NCBI GenBank assembly: GCA_900469475.1
Contig: UBXG01000010.1
Span: 111,952-175,951 of the forward strand
Direction of reading: 5' to 3'
Source: Hyphomicrobiales bacterium
GTDB lineage: Bacteria > Pseudomonadota > Alphaproteobacteria > Rhizobiales > Rhizobiaceae
DNA length: 64,000 nt
Shown: one piece after another, positions 16,574 through 25,342 of the stretch
Layout of the letters: every line of letters starts with the position of its first letter
Position numbering within the stretch: the first letter of the stretch is position 1
The notes under the pieces: generated by a model
What the model was told of the DNA's origin: nothing
Database searches by the model: none
Seen by the model: only the letters and a program-made list of their open reading frames with translations
Made by a program: the position numbers and the translations under genes

Positions 16574-16805
16574 ATGGAAATCGGAAGTGATGCCCAAAAT
16601 GATGCGTTGCGGCGAATTTTATGCTAAACCATGGGCATAGCGACGAAGAATGATAACAAGTCTGGGTTGCTAACGTTTCCTGGTCGTGCGCCAAGGGTGT
16701 GAGTGCTTTGAAATTGCCCCGGGGGACGAGGGCTGAGGAGTTCTATAACGGACCGGCCGAATTGCTCGACCGGACGTATCGCATGTGTGTGTGAAGCGGT
16801 TCGAA

Positions 16806-17252
16806 ATGATTACTCAGAAAGCAAAATACGCGCTGCGGGCGCTGTCTGCCTTGGCCCAATCCGAGGCGGGTGAGCCGATGATGATTTCCGACATCGCCGC
16901 CCAGCAGAAGATCCCGAAGAAATTCCTCGAACAGATCCTTCTCGACCTGAAGCATCAGGGTATCGTCATCAGCCGCCGCGGCAAGCAGGGCGGCTACCTC
17001 CTGCGCAAGCCGGCAAACGAAATCACCTTCGGCGAAATCCTGCGGGTCATCGACGGGCCGCTGGCGCCGCTGCCCTGTCTGTCATTGACAGCCTATCGCC
17101 GCTGCGACGACTGCGACGGCGAGCAGACCTGCGAAATCCGCCACGTCTTTGCCCGGGTGGCAGATGCGACCCGCAAGGTTCTCTTCTCGACAACCATTGC
17201 CGATGCCATCGCTCAGCCGGAGGACACGGAAGTTGCCAGGCTGATGGCCTAA
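16806..17252 (+). CDS. Rrf2-family transcriptional regulator
   Basis: A 148-residue Rrf2 winged-helix regulator. It starts M-I-T-Q-K-A-K-Y-A-L-R-A-L; the HTH is followed by the wing R-R-G-K-Q-G-G-Y-L-L-R-K-P. A cluster of cysteines lies in residues 90-115 (L-P-C-L, R-R-C-D-D-C-D, Q-T-C-E-I-R), which in IscR/RsrR-type members binds an Fe-S cluster. ATG 16806 is the conserved family start. It is divergent from cysHDN, so regulation of sulfate assimilation in response to cysteine, iron-sulfur or redox state is likely, as for CymR in Bacillus; that is inference. Confidence 0.88.
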   Translation: MITQKAKYALRALSALAQSEAGEPMMISDIAAQQKIPKKFLEQILLDLKHQGIVISRRGKQGGYLLRKPANEITFGEILRVIDGPLAPLPCLSLTAYRRCDDCDGEQTCEIRHVFARVADATRKVLFSTTIADAIAQPEDTEVARLMA

Positions 17253-17302
17253 CTGATCAGGTCCAAGGGAGCTAACGGGTCTTCCTCGCAGCGCTTCGAC
17301 AA

Positions 17303-18664
17303 TCAGTGGGCGGCGTGTTCCTCGCCGCTTTCCTTGTCCATGGCGCGCCGGGCGCGGATTGCTGCGGCGATGAAGACGCGGGACAGCCCATGATACAAGG
17401 GCTCGCGCGAGAGCAGCCGCGACGTCACATAGCCGATCATCGATACAGCCATGATCGGGATGACAGCCTGGTGATCGCCGGTCATTTCCAGAATGATGAC
17501 GAAGGCGGTCATCGGTGCCTGGACGACACCGGCGAAATAGCCGGCCATCCCGAGGATCGCCGCAAGTGCGATGCTGCCGCCGACCAGCGTGCCGACCGTG
17601 CTGCCGAAACCGGCGCCGACGGCAAGCGAAGGCGCGAATATGCCGCCGGGAATGCCTGATATCATCGACAGGAAGCTTGCCAGTAGCTTCTCGACGAAGA
17701 AGAGCGGGGGGAGGGCATGTCCTTCCACGGCGCCGCGGGCTTGCTCGTAACCAGTGCCGAAGGTTTGGCCGCCGGAGAGCACGCCGACAGCGGCAACGAC
17801 AAGGCCGCAGAGGCCGGCAAGGATCAGCATGCGTTTCAACGGCTGAGGCTGCGCCCAGCGGCGGATGCGGATGCCGGCATAGAGCGCCAATCCGCTGAAA
17901 GTGGCGCCGAGCGCGCCGCCGCCCACGCCGCAGATCAGCATGACGATCCAGTCCCGAAACATCGTCGGCGCGGCGTCGGCCGTGCCGAAATAATTGTAGC
18001 TGCCGGAAAGGCCGAGTGCGGCAAGGCCGGAAAGAATGACGGCGGTCAGGACCAGGCCGTTGGCGCGGGATTCATAGGTGCGGCTCATCTCCTCGATTGC
18101 GAAAACGATACCGGCAAGCGGTGTGTTGAAAGCGGCGGCGATGCCGGCGGCGGAGCCGGCGAGGATAAGCCCTTTCGCCTGTGCCATGCCGCCGAAGCGG
18201 GCAACCGCCAGCATGAAGGACGCGCCGACCTGCACCGTCGGCCCCTCGCGACCGATCGAGGCGCCGCTTGAGAGCCCTAATATGGTCAGCACGATCTTGC
18301 CGAAGGCGAGCCGCAGCGACAGCAGCTTCGTGCGATCCTCTTCATGATGCAGGTGCCGCGCGGCGATCGCCTGCGGAATGCCGCTCCCCTGCGAATTGGG
18401 AAACAGCGTCGCTGCAAGATAGGCCGACAACACGAAACCGAGTGGCGTCAAAAGCAGCGGCAGAAGCCACATCCACTCACCCGATTGCGTCACGCCGGTA
18501 AAAGCCCGCTGCGCCAGATCGGCGAGCTTGGCAAAGCCGACGCTGATAACGCCGATCGCCAGAGCGCCCGTCCAGAACACCAGACGTGGCCGCCAAAGAT
18601 TGAAGGAGCCCCAGATGACACGGGAACGGCGGAGCAGCTTGGACTTGCGGTAGATAGGGGGCAT
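17303..18664 (-). CDS. ClC-family chloride/proton transporter
   Basis: A 453-residue ClC membrane protein. Chloride-site motifs are G-S-G-I-P-Q, G-R-E-G-P-T-V-Q (carrying the external gating glutamate) and G-G-I-F-A-P-S-L-A-V-G-A-G-F-G. The gating glutamate suggests an H+/Cl- antiporter and not a passive channel. No CBS domains follow. The open frame extends far upstream through the divergent toxin-antitoxin genes; I take ATG 18664, where basic cytoplasmic sequence leads into segment 1, although no good ribosome site is seen there; ATG 18694 is possible. Confidence 0.9.
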   Translation of the reverse strand: MPPIYRKSKLLRRSRVIWGSFNLWRPRLVFWTGALAIGVISVGFAKLADLAQRAFTGVTQSGEWMWLLPLLLTPLGFVLSAYLAATLFPNSQGSGIPQAIAARHLHHEEDRTKLLSLRLAFGKIVLTILGLSSGASIGREGPTVQVGASFMLAVARFGGMAQAKGLILAGSAAGIAAAFNTPLAGIVFAIEEMSRTYESRANGLVLTAVILSGLAALGLSGSYNYFGTADAAPTMFRDWIVMLICGVGGGALGATFSGLALYAGIRIRRWAQPQPLKRMLILAGLCGLVVAAVGVLSGGQTFGTGYEQARGAVEGHALPPLFFVEKLLASFLSMISGIPGGIFAPSLAVGAGFGSTVGTLVGGSIALAAILGMAGYFAGVVQAPMTAFVIILEMTGDHQAVIPIMAVSMIGYVTSRLLSREPLYHGLSRVFIAAAIRARRAMDKESGEEHAAH

Positions 18665-18797
18665 GGAACGTGTGACCGTTATACTGGCCCGCATGCCCTT
18701 TGGAGGCATTTTTCCGGGCCGCTCACCTCGTGGGGAGAATTGCGATATCGATCTTTCTTGCAGAATTTCCTTTTGCGGCCAAGGCTTAATCCACGTG

Positions 18798-18845
18798 TTG
18801 ACCGTTTCGAGCGATCGAATAGAATGTATCGCAATTGCAATGCGA
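18798..18845 (+). promoter_or_regulatory. Promoter and candidate operator of toxin-antitoxin operon
   Basis: TTGACC (18798-18803) and TAGAAT (18820-18825) are 16 bases apart. Just after them is TCGCA-N7-TGCGA (18829-18845), an inverted repeat with a CAATTG core, fitting autorepression by the antitoxin. Confidence 0.5.
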
Positions 18846-18857
18846 AGGAGTCGGTGA

Positions 18858-19130
18858 ATGAAATCCGCTTCCATTCCTCCCTTGAGGGTCGATCCCGCCT
18901 TACGCGCCGCTGCTGAAAGCGTGCTGCGAGAAGGTGAGACCTTGTCCGCATTTGTGGAAAGTTCGCTGCGTGCGCAGATTGAACACCGCCGAACGAAGTC
19001 TGAATTCATTGCTCGCGGTCTTGCTGCGCGAGAGGATGCGAAAAAGACCGGCATGTATCACAGCGCTGACGACGTACTTGGCATGCTGAAGGGCAAGCTT
19101 GAAGCCGCCAAAGCTTCCAAGCACAAATGA
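18858..19130 (+). CDS. Antitoxin, ribbon-helix-helix type (YlcI/YnfO-like)
   Basis: A 90-residue protein with an N-terminal region predicted to form a ribbon-helix-helix (P-P-L-R-V-D-P-A-L-R-A-A-A-E-S-V-L) and a charged helical C-terminal half that would wrap the toxin. GGAG stands upstream of ATG 18858. Its stop overlaps the toxin start (ATGA), the usual antitoxin-first order. Family naming is from general resemblance to YlcI/YnfO antitoxins and is the less certain part. Confidence 0.78.
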   Translation: MKSASIPPLRVDPALRAAAESVLREGETLSAFVESSLRAQIEHRRTKSEFIARGLAAREDAKKTGMYHSADDVLGMLKGKLEAAKASKHK

Positions 19131-19426
19131 CATTTGCCGTACGCTACTCCCAAGGCGCGCTCGAAGATCTCGAACGGCTGTATGATTATCTGCTTTTGAG
19201 AGATATCGAGCTTGCGGAAAAAGCCTATCACGCCATCGTCAAGGCAACGGAATTTCTGGAGAATTTTCCATTCAGTTGCCGCAAGGTGTTGACTGACAAC
19301 GCATTTCTCCGCGAACTCGTCATCGCTTTCGGCTCTTCCGGTTATGTCGCTTTATTCGAGATCGAAGACAGCGAGACGATAACGATATTGGCGATCAGGC
19401 ATCAGCGCGAAGAAGACTATCACTGA
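19127..19426 (+). CDS. ParE/RelE-family toxin
   Basis: A 99-residue ParE/RelE-superfamily toxin. V-R-Y-S-Q-G-A-L-E-D-L-E-R-L-Y-D-Y begins with the family's first strand and long helix, and the C-terminal strand T-I-L-A-I-R-H-Q-R-E-E-D-Y is the classic ParE ending. ParE toxins inhibit gyrase and RelE toxins cleave mRNA; the sequence favours ParE but does not prove it. It overlaps the antitoxin by four bases and ends 12 bases from the convergent betA stop. Confidence 0.88.
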   Translation: MTFAVRYSQGALEDLERLYDYLLLRDIELAEKAYHAIVKATEFLENFPFSCRKVLTDNAFLRELVIAFGSSGYVALFEIEDSETITILAIRHQREEDYH

Positions 19427-19438
19427 TACCTGCCCACC

Positions 19439-21088
19439 TTACCGATCGCTCGTCTCCCACCGCGGATTGACCCAGGGCTCCTGGTTCGAACGCGCCAGCC
19501 GCGGCTTGCCGAGAATGTGGTCGGCCGCCTTCTCACCGGTCATGATCGAAGGCCCGTTCAGATTGCCGTAGGTGACGTGCGGGAAGATCGAGCTGTCGGC
19601 GACGCGCAGGCCGTCAATGCCGATGACGCGGGTATCGGGATCGACCACCGCCATTGGATCATCCTTCGAGCCCATCTTGCAGGTGCCGCAGGGATGATAG
19701 GCGCTTTCCAGGTGCTCGCGGAGGAAGGCGTCGATCTGATCGTCGGTCTGAATATTCGCCCCCGGCTGGATTTCCGTGCCCCGGTACTCGTCGAAGACCT
19801 TCTGCCCGAAGATCTCGCGGGTGAGGCGAACGCAGTGGCGGAATTTTTCCCAGTCTTCCGGATGGCTCATATAGTTGAAGCGGATCACCGGATCGGCCTT
19901 CGGGTCGGAGGAGCGCAGCGTGACGTTCCCACGCGATTTCGACAGGTTGTAGCCGACATGCACCTGGAAGCCGTGGCTCTTGGCCGCCGCCTTGCCGTCA
20001 TAGCTGATGGCGACAGGCAGGAAGTGGTACTGGATATCCGGCTGCTTGACGCCGGGTGCCGAGCGCAGGAAGGCGCAGGCTTCGAACTGGTTCGAGGTGC
20101 CAAGGCCTTTCTTGAAGAACAACCACTGCGCACCGGCAATCCCCTGCATATACCAGGGTAGCCAGGAATAGAGTGACACCGGCTTCAGGCTGGTCTGCTG
20201 GAAATAGAATTCCATATGGTCCTGCAAATTGGCGCCGACGCCCGGCCGGTCGACTTTCACCTCGATGCCCATCTCTTGCAGATGCTGCCCAGGCCCGATG
20301 CCGGACAGCATCAGCAGCTTCGGCGAATTGAACGAGGAGGCGGAGATGATGACCTCGCGGTTCGCGCGGATCATCTCGATCTTGCCATTGCGCTCGACTT
20401 CGACGCCGGTCGCGCGGCCGTTTTCTATGACGATCTTGCGGGCAAAGCAGCGGATGAGATTGACGTTCGACCGCTTCAGGGCAGGTTTGAGATAGGCTGT
20501 CGCCGCAGACCAGCGCCTGCCCATCCAGGTCGTCTGCTCCATCAGGCCGAAGCCTTCCTGCTTGCTGCCATTATAATCCTCCGTCGCCTCGAAACCCGCC
20601 TGCTTGCCGGCTTCGATGAAGGCGTGGAAGAGCGGGTTGCGGGCATCGCCCCGGCGCACATGCAGCGGGCCATCCTTGCCGCGCCAGCCCTCTTCGCCGC
20701 CATGCGAATGCTCCATCCGCTTGAAGTAGGGCAGCACATCGGCATAGGCCCAACCTTGGGCGCCCAGCTCTTCCCAGCGATTGAAGTCTTCCGCATGACC
20801 GCGCACATAGACCATGCCGTTAATCGAGGACGAGCCGCCGATCACCTTGCCGCGCGGGGCGGTGATGCGGCGGTTGTTGAGTTGCGGCTCAGGCTCGGAG
20901 AGATAGCCCCAATTGTAGCGGTCCATGCTCATCGGCCAGGCAAGTGCTGCCGGCATCTGGATGAACGGCCCGAAATCGCTGCCGCCGAATTCCAGGACGA
21001 TGACCGAATGTTTGCCATCCTCTGACAGGCGATAAGCCATGGCGGAGCCAGCCGAGCCCGAGCCGACGATGACGAAATCTGCTTGCAT
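19439..21088 (-). CDS. betA: Choline dehydrogenase
   Basis: A 549-residue FAD-dependent GMC oxidoreductase oxidising choline to betaine aldehyde. The dinucleotide-binding motif [12 protein letters not shown] lies at the N-terminus, with [11 protein letters not shown] and the C-terminal active-site region H-P-C-G-T-C-K-M-G and [12 protein letters not shown] 21088 gives the family start M-Q-A-D-F and is nine bases from GGAG; an ATG two codons earlier is too close to it. It is the last gene of betI-GST-betB-betA. A 115-base GC-rich repeat separates it from betB. Confidence 0.96.
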   Translation of the reverse strand: MQADFVIVGSGSAGSAMAYRLSEDGKHSVIVLEFGGSDFGPFIQMPAALAWPMSMDRYNWGYLSEPEPQLNNRRITAPRGKVIGGSSSINGMVYVRGHAEDFNRWEELGAQGWAYADVLPYFKRMEHSHGGEEGWRGKDGPLHVRRGDARNPLFHAFIEAGKQAGFEATEDYNGSKQEGFGLMEQTTWMGRRWSAATAYLKPALKRSNVNLIRCFARKIVIENGRATGVEVERNGKIEMIRANREVIISASSFNSPKLLMLSGIGPGQHLQEMGIEVKVDRPGVGANLQDHMEFYFQQTSLKPVSLYSWLPWYMQGIAGAQWLFFKKGLGTSNQFEACAFLRSAPGVKQPDIQYHFLPVAISYDGKAAAKSHGFQVHVGYNLSKSRGNVTLRSSDPKADPVIRFNYMSHPEDWEKFRHCVRLTREIFGQKVFDEYRGTEIQPGANIQTDDQIDAFLREHLESAYHPCGTCKMGSKDDPMAVVDPDTRVIGIDGLRVADSSIFPHVTYGNLNGPSIMTGEKAADHILGKPRLARSNQEPWVNPRWETSDR

Positions 21089-21135
21089 GACCATGTGCTC
21101 CAAGTGGTAAGGGGCGTAAATCGAGGCGGTTCTGC

Positions 21136-21252
21136 ACCCTCCCCTTGAGGGGGAGGGTCGGCCGCAGGCCGGGATGGGGTGATTGCTGCTACACGCGCTG
21201 CGGCTGGTCACCCCACCCGCCGCTAAGCGGCGACCCCTCAAAGGGGGAGGTG
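21136..21252. repeat. RIME-like mosaic palindromic element, copy A
   Basis: A GC-rich mosaic of nested palindromes: CCTCCCC-TTGAG-GGGGAGG, GGCC-GCA-GGCC, GGGGTGA paired with a later TCACCCC, GCCGC-TAA-GCGGC, and a closing CCCCTC-AAA-GGGGG. The outer ends are themselves inverted. It is placed between betB and betA. The same layout recurs at 62281-62387. It resembles Rhizobium intergenic mosaic elements. Confidence 0.8.
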
Positions 21253-21254
21253 GA

Positions 21255-22718
21255 TCAATAAGGCGCCTGTACCGGCCCCATGCCGACATAGACGGTCTTC
21301 AATTCCGAATAATGCTCCAGTGCCGCCAGCGAATTCTCGCGGCCAAATCCGGATTGCTTGGAGCCGCCGAAGGGGATTTCGACCGGGCAAAGATTGTAGG
21401 TGTTGATCCAGAGCGTGCCGGCCTCCAGCTGATCGACCACGCGGTGGGCGCGGGTGAGATCGGCGGTGAAGACGCCGCCGGAGAGGCCGAATTCGGTCGC
21501 ATTGGCGCGGGCGATCACCTCGGCCTCGTCATCGAAATCGAGCACGCACATGACTGGCCCGAAGATCTCTTCGCGGGCGATCGTCATGTCGTCGGTGACG
21601 TCGGCAAAAACGGTCGGCTGGATGTAATAGCCTTCGCCGGAGACATTGTTCGGGATGCCGCCGCCGGTCAGCAGTGTCGCGCCTTCGGCCTTGCCCTTTT
21701 CGATGTAAGAAAGCACCTTCTCGCGCTGCGCCCAGGAGACCATCGGGCCGATCTGCGTTGCCTCGTCCATCGGATCGCCGATAAGCATGGCTTCGGTGCG
21801 AGCCTTCAGGCGCTCCAGGAATTCGGACTTGATCTTGCGGTTGACGAAAACGCGGGTGCCGTTGGAGCAGACCTGGCCCGTCGAATAGAAGTTGCCGAGC
21901 ATCGCGCCGCCGATGGCGCTGTCGATATCGGCATCGTCGAAGACGATCAGCGGCGACTTGCCGCCGAGCTCCATGGTGACATGCTTGAGATTGCTGGCGG
22001 CCGAAGCCGCCACCTTGCGGCCGGTCGGCACCGAGCCCGTCAGCGATACCTTCGCCACGTCGGGATGGTTGATGAGCAGCGGCCCTGTTTCGCGGTCTCC
22101 CTGGATGACATTGTAGAGGCCCTTCGGCAGACCGGCCTCGATGAGGATTTCAGCGATCTTGAGAGCGCCGAGCGGCGTGTTTTCCGATGGCTTGAACACC
22201 ATGGCGTTGCCGGCGACGAGGGCCGGTGCACCCTTCCAGCAGGCGATCTGCTGCGGGTAGTTCCATGCGCCGATGCCGACGCAGACGCCGAGCGGCACGC
22301 GCTTGGTATAGGCGAAATCGCCGCCGAGCGGGATATAGGAGCCGTTGAGACCGGCCGCCGCGATGCCGCCGAAGAATTCGAAGCTGTCTGCGCCCGAAGT
22401 CGGGTCGGCGACAATGGTTTCCTGGATCGGCTTGCCGGTATCCAGCGTTTCCAGTTCGGAAAGCTCGCGGTTACGCTCGCGCATGATGTCCGCCGCTCGC
22501 TTCAGGATGCGACCGCGCGCCGTCGGGCTCATGGCTGCCCATTCGGGCTGCGCCCGCTTTGCGGCCGCGATCGCCTTTTCGACGATGGCAGGCGTTGCCG
22601 CGTGCAGGCGGGCGATCACCTCGCCGGTCGCCGGATAGATGCTTTCGATAAGAGTGCCGTCGGTGTCCTCGACATATTCCCCGTCGATGAAATGCGAGGC
22701 TTTCGGTTGTGCGCGCAT
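21255..22718 (-). CDS. betB: Betaine-aldehyde dehydrogenase
   Basis: A 487-residue NAD(P)-dependent aldehyde dehydrogenase that oxidises betaine aldehyde to glycine betaine, an osmoprotectant. The catalytic Cys lies in [11 protein letters not shown] and the general-base Glu in T-M-E-L-G-G-K-S-P. Cofactor-site G-S-V-P-T-G-R is present. Its ATG shares a base with the TAA of the upstream GST gene (TAATG), so the two are coupled in translation. It sits in the bet operon between GST and betA. Confidence 0.96.
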   Translation of the reverse strand: MRAQPKASHFIDGEYVEDTDGTLIESIYPATGEVIARLHAATPAIVEKAIAAAKRAQPEWAAMSPTARGRILKRAADIMRERNRELSELETLDTGKPIQETIVADPTSGADSFEFFGGIAAAGLNGSYIPLGGDFAYTKRVPLGVCVGIGAWNYPQQIACWKGAPALVAGNAMVFKPSENTPLGALKIAEILIEAGLPKGLYNVIQGDRETGPLLINHPDVAKVSLTGSVPTGRKVAASAASNLKHVTMELGGKSPLIVFDDADIDSAIGGAMLGNFYSTGQVCSNGTRVFVNRKIKSEFLERLKARTEAMLIGDPMDEATQIGPMVSWAQREKVLSYIEKGKAEGATLLTGGGIPNNVSGEGYYIQPTVFADVTDDMTIAREEIFGPVMCVLDFDDEAEVIARANATEFGLSGGVFTADLTRAHRVVDQLEAGTLWINTYNLCPVEIPFGGSKQSGFGRENSLAALEHYSELKTVYVGMGPVQAPY

Positions 22719-23359
22719 TATAGAACCCTCAGTTCTTCATAGGACACCATGACATGCTCTTGAAAAGCAGGTCGTTCGGTGAGGTTTTCATAGTATCGCT
22801 CAAGCCGTGGATGGGCAGGGCGCTGGATATCGATGTCGAAATAGCGATAGAGAACGTGCCCGAACTGGATGTCGGCCAACGTCAGATTATCGCCCGTAAG
22901 GAAGCGATGCCGTCCGAACTGCGACTCGGCGATGTCAAGCTTCGCACCGAGTGCTGCAACAGCCGCAACGATCGCCTTCTCGTCCTTGAGAGCAGGGGCC
23001 GTGCGCACCACGCACCAGAAGATCGGGCCGGTGAAACCGTGGGCAATGTTGATCTTGGCCCACTCAGCCCATTTGTCGATCTGAGCGCGATGGCGCGCAT
23101 CCTTCGGCCAGAAGGCATCGTCGCCATATTGTGTGGCGAGGTAACGCAGGATGGCGCCCGTTTCCCAGAGCGGCTCGTCATCACCGTCGCGCAGCACCGG
23201 TACGGTGCCGTTCGGGTTCATCGCCAGGAATTCAGGCGTGTCGTTGACGCCGTAGGTAAAGCCTGCATTGATGCGCTCATGGGCAAGACCGAGCTCACGG
23301 ATGCACCACATCAGCGCCTGTACATTCGATGACGACTTCCGGCCCCAGACGGTCAGCAT
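22718..23359 (-). CDS. Glutathione S-transferase family protein within bet operon
   Basis: A 213-residue GST. The N-terminal thioredoxin fold starts [14 protein letters not shown], with a Ser-rich active site and the cis-proline region N-P-N-G-T-V-P-V-L and E-T-G-A-I-L-R-Y-L; the C-terminal helical domain has [17 protein letters not shown] 23359 is five bases past the betI stop, and the gene's own stop overlaps betB, so it is truly in the operon. S. meliloti has choline sulfatase (betC) at this place (from memory). Its role in choline metabolism is unknown. Confidence 0.9.
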   Translation of the reverse strand: MLTVWGRKSSSNVQALMWCIRELGLAHERINAGFTYGVNDTPEFLAMNPNGTVPVLRDGDDEPLWETGAILRYLATQYGDDAFWPKDARHRAQIDKWAEWAKINIAHGFTGPIFWCVVRTAPALKDEKAIVAAVAALGAKLDIAESQFGRHRFLTGDNLTLADIQFGHVLYRYFDIDIQRPAHPRLERYYENLTERPAFQEHVMVSYEELRVL

Positions 23360-23364
23360 GGTCT

Positions 23365-23952
23365 TCAGCCTTTCAACGCGTTGAGATGGGTCGTCAGATA
23401 GCCTTCGGTCAGCGCGATCGACGCTTCGGTGCTGATCGGCGCCGATTTGAGGCTCTGACGAATATAGAGCCCGTCGATCATCGCGGCCGCGCCCTCCGCA
23501 ATCCGCCCGGCATCCTCGGCCGGGCACAGGGCCTTGAGGTTGGCGACGAGGTTCGAATGCAGCCGTCTCGCGTAGATGACGAGAAAGCGCCGCGTCTCTT
23601 CCGAACGCTGCGCCTCGGCATAAAAGGCGAGCCACGCCGCGATCGTTTCCGGCGCAAACTGGTCGGCCTGGAAACTGACGCGGATGACGGCGGAAAGCTT
23701 TTCGCGGGGTGTCGTGGCGGCCCGAAGCGCCGTCACGACGCTGTCGCGCAGCCGCTGTAGATGGACGCGGACGGTTTCGATCAGCAGCTGTTCCTTGCTG
23801 CCGAAATAATGATGCGCAAGGGCGGGAGAAACGCCGGCCTGCTTGGCGATTTCGGACATGGTGACGGTCAGCGAGCCGTGATCGCCGATCACGCGCATTG
23901 CAGCATCCACCAGCGCCTTTCGGCGCACCGGTTCCATTCCGACTTTCGGCAT
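23365..23952 (-). CDS. betI: Transcriptional repressor of bet genes
   Basis: A 195-residue TetR-family repressor. M-P-K-V-G-M-E-P-V-R-R-K-A-L-V-D-A-A is the BetI start, followed by the HTH T-M-S-E-I-A-K-Q-A-G-V-S-P-A-L-A-H-H-Y-F. It represses the operon and is relieved by choline. The stop is five bases before the GST start. A perfect palindrome 35 bases upstream of its ATG is the likely binding site. An open frame continues upstream but the family start is here. Confidence 0.95.
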   Translation of the reverse strand: MPKVGMEPVRRKALVDAAMRVIGDHGSLTVTMSEIAKQAGVSPALAHHYFGSKEQLLIETVRVHLQRLRDSVVTALRAATTPREKLSAVIRVSFQADQFAPETIAAWLAFYAEAQRSEETRRFLVIYARRLHSNLVANLKALCPAEDAGRIAEGAAAMIDGLYIRQSLKSAPISTEASIALTEGYLTTHLNALKG

Positions 23953-23987
23953 TGCGTCAATCTCCAAGACTGAAGATGAGTGTATTT

Positions 23988-24007
23988 TTGATTGACTGAT
24001 CAATCAA
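23988..24007. promoter_or_regulatory. Candidate BetI operator
   Basis: TTGATTGA-CTGA-TCAATCAA is a perfect inverted repeat with eight-base arms, in the only intergenic space before betI. TetR-type BetI proteins bind such sites. Confidence 0.8.
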
Positions 24008-24106
24008 TAAAAAAATCACGTGACCAGCCCTCCCTCAGGAAAAATCCGCAACCTCTTTCCGCAAAGCATTTCTGTGCCATAATTCCGAAGAGGAGGAGGT
24101 GCAGTC

Positions 24107-24655
24107 ATGGTCGATATTCTTGATGAAGTTCCCCCATCCGCGATGCGCGACAAATGGGGATGGTTCCTCGGGCTCGGGATCTTGCTGCTGATCTGCGGCG
24201 GCATTGCCCTTGGCAATCTGTTCATCGCCACCGTCGCTTCGGTCTATTATGTCGGCATGCTGATGCTGATCGGCGGCATCGTGCATCTGGCCCATGCCTT
24301 TCAGGTAAGGGGCTGGGAGCACATTTTGTTTTGGGTTCTCAGCGGCCTGCTCTATACGGTTGCCGGCGTGCTTGCCTTCGCCAATCCACTATTGGCGTCG
24401 GAAGCCTTGACGCTATTCCTCGCCATCGCACTGCTCATTGCCGGCACGTTTCGCGTCTGGGTGGGCCGCAAGTTGAAGCCGGAGCGTGGTTGGGTCTGGA
24501 TTGTCATCAGCGGCCTTGCAACCGCCGCCGCTGGCATTGCCATTGCAGTTGGCTGGCCGGTCAACAGCCTCTGGATTCTTGGCCTTTTCCTGGCCTTTGA
24601 CCTGATTTTCCAAGGATGGACGCTGGTGGCCTTCGGCCTTGTGCTTAGGCGGTAG
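24107..24655 (+). CDS. HdeD family acid-resistance membrane protein
   Basis: A 182-residue protein with six predicted membrane segments in three hairpins, the DUF308/HdeD layout: W-F-L-G-L-G-I-L-L-L-I-C-G-G, then G-W-E-H-I-L-F-W-V-L-S-G-L and L-F-L-A-I-A-L-L-I-A-G. AGGAGGAGGT upstream of ATG 24107 is a near-perfect ribosome site. HdeD of E. coli contributes to acid resistance; the function elsewhere is not established. It is divergent from betI across a region that holds the BetI operator, so choline control of both directions is possible. Confidence 0.88.
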   Translation: MVDILDEVPPSAMRDKWGWFLGLGILLLICGGIALGNLFIATVASVYYVGMLMLIGGIVHLAHAFQVRGWEHILFWVLSGLLYTVAGVLAFANPLLASEALTLFLAIALLIAGTFRVWVGRKLKPERGWVWIVISGLATAAAGIAIAVGWPVNSLWILGLFLAFDLIFQGWTLVAFGLVLRR

Positions 24656-24881
24656 AGCACCGCCCGAAAGGGGTAACGGACTGCTACTTTTTGACAAGGA
24701 GCGTGAGCGGCGTTACTCTTACCGCCTCTGCCATGTCGGGCAGACCGGCGTTGCGTTGATGTAACGACAGTATCTTCATCCGAAATGCGTGTGTCGACAG
24801 ACATGCGTGAAGAAACCGGTCAAAGCCGCGGAACATGCTTCCAGACAAATTTCCGCGTAACGACGTCAAGGGAGGAATATC

Positions 24882-25139
24882 ATGCCGATGGTAACGGTTT
24901 CCATCTCGCCGCTTCAGGCTGCGGGCATCCGGGCAGCGGTCGATACCGGCACTTATGCCTCGAGCAGCGAAGTCGTGCGGGAAGCCCTGCGCATGTGGGA
25001 TGCAGCCCGCAGGCGCGGCGACATTTGCGATGTGCCTCATGCCGCCAACGATGGCGGGGAGACGGCAAAGAGCGGCCGCTGCGTTGCCGATATGTTTGCC
25101 GACTACGAGGCGGAGCAGCACTCGAGCAATCAGCACTGA
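24882..25139 (+). CDS. Orphan ParD-like antitoxin
   Basis: An 85-residue ribbon-helix-helix protein: V-T-V-S-I-S-P-L-Q-A-A-G-I-R-A-A-V-D-T-G, then Y-A-S-S-S-E-V-V-R-E-A-L-R-M-W, which is the ParD/CopG type II antitoxin pattern. GGAGG lies before the ATG. No ParE gene follows; the next gene encodes a c-di-GMP protein. The C-terminal half (D-I-C-D-V-P-H-A-A-N-D) differs from usual ParD tails, so it could also be a free-standing regulator. Confidence 0.75.
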   Translation: MPMVTVSISPLQAAGIRAAVDTGTYASSSEVVREALRMWDAARRRGDICDVPHAANDGGETAKSGRCVADMFADYEAEQHSSNQH

Positions 25140-25342
25140 ACCCCCTCATCACGGCAGCCTCTTGGCTGCCGTATGCCGGGTCTGCGGCCCGACAAATGGT
25201 TAATATTGCTTTACCATTCATGAAACTTTCACATAGGGGAAAGGTTTCGTTGACGCTTTATGACGCATCCTCGGCCGAAAATGCGGTAAACCCAAAGTTT
25301 TACTCAAATAAATTAGATTAGAATCCGCAAGTGGAGATGGGC

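Larger units (their letters stand above)
16315..16805. other. Divergent cysH/Rrf2 regulatory region
   Basis: About 490 bases without a supported gene. Listed separately are a candidate cysH promoter and two hairpins that would lie in the cysH 5' leader. A minus-strand reading frame of about 41 codons starting near 16414 contains C-R-C and overlaps the cysH start, but nothing shows that it is translated. The Rrf2 promoter should lie in 16600-16800. Confidence 0.55.

Noticed and set aside
21183..22742. Long plus-strand open frame opposite betB (519 codons)
   Set aside because: Shadow of betB; the minus strand has all aldehyde dehydrogenase motifs.
24785..25321. Open frame of 178 codons over the orphan ParD gene
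   Set aside because: The frame has no family sequence; the ParD frame has both a ribosome site and a recognisable domain.
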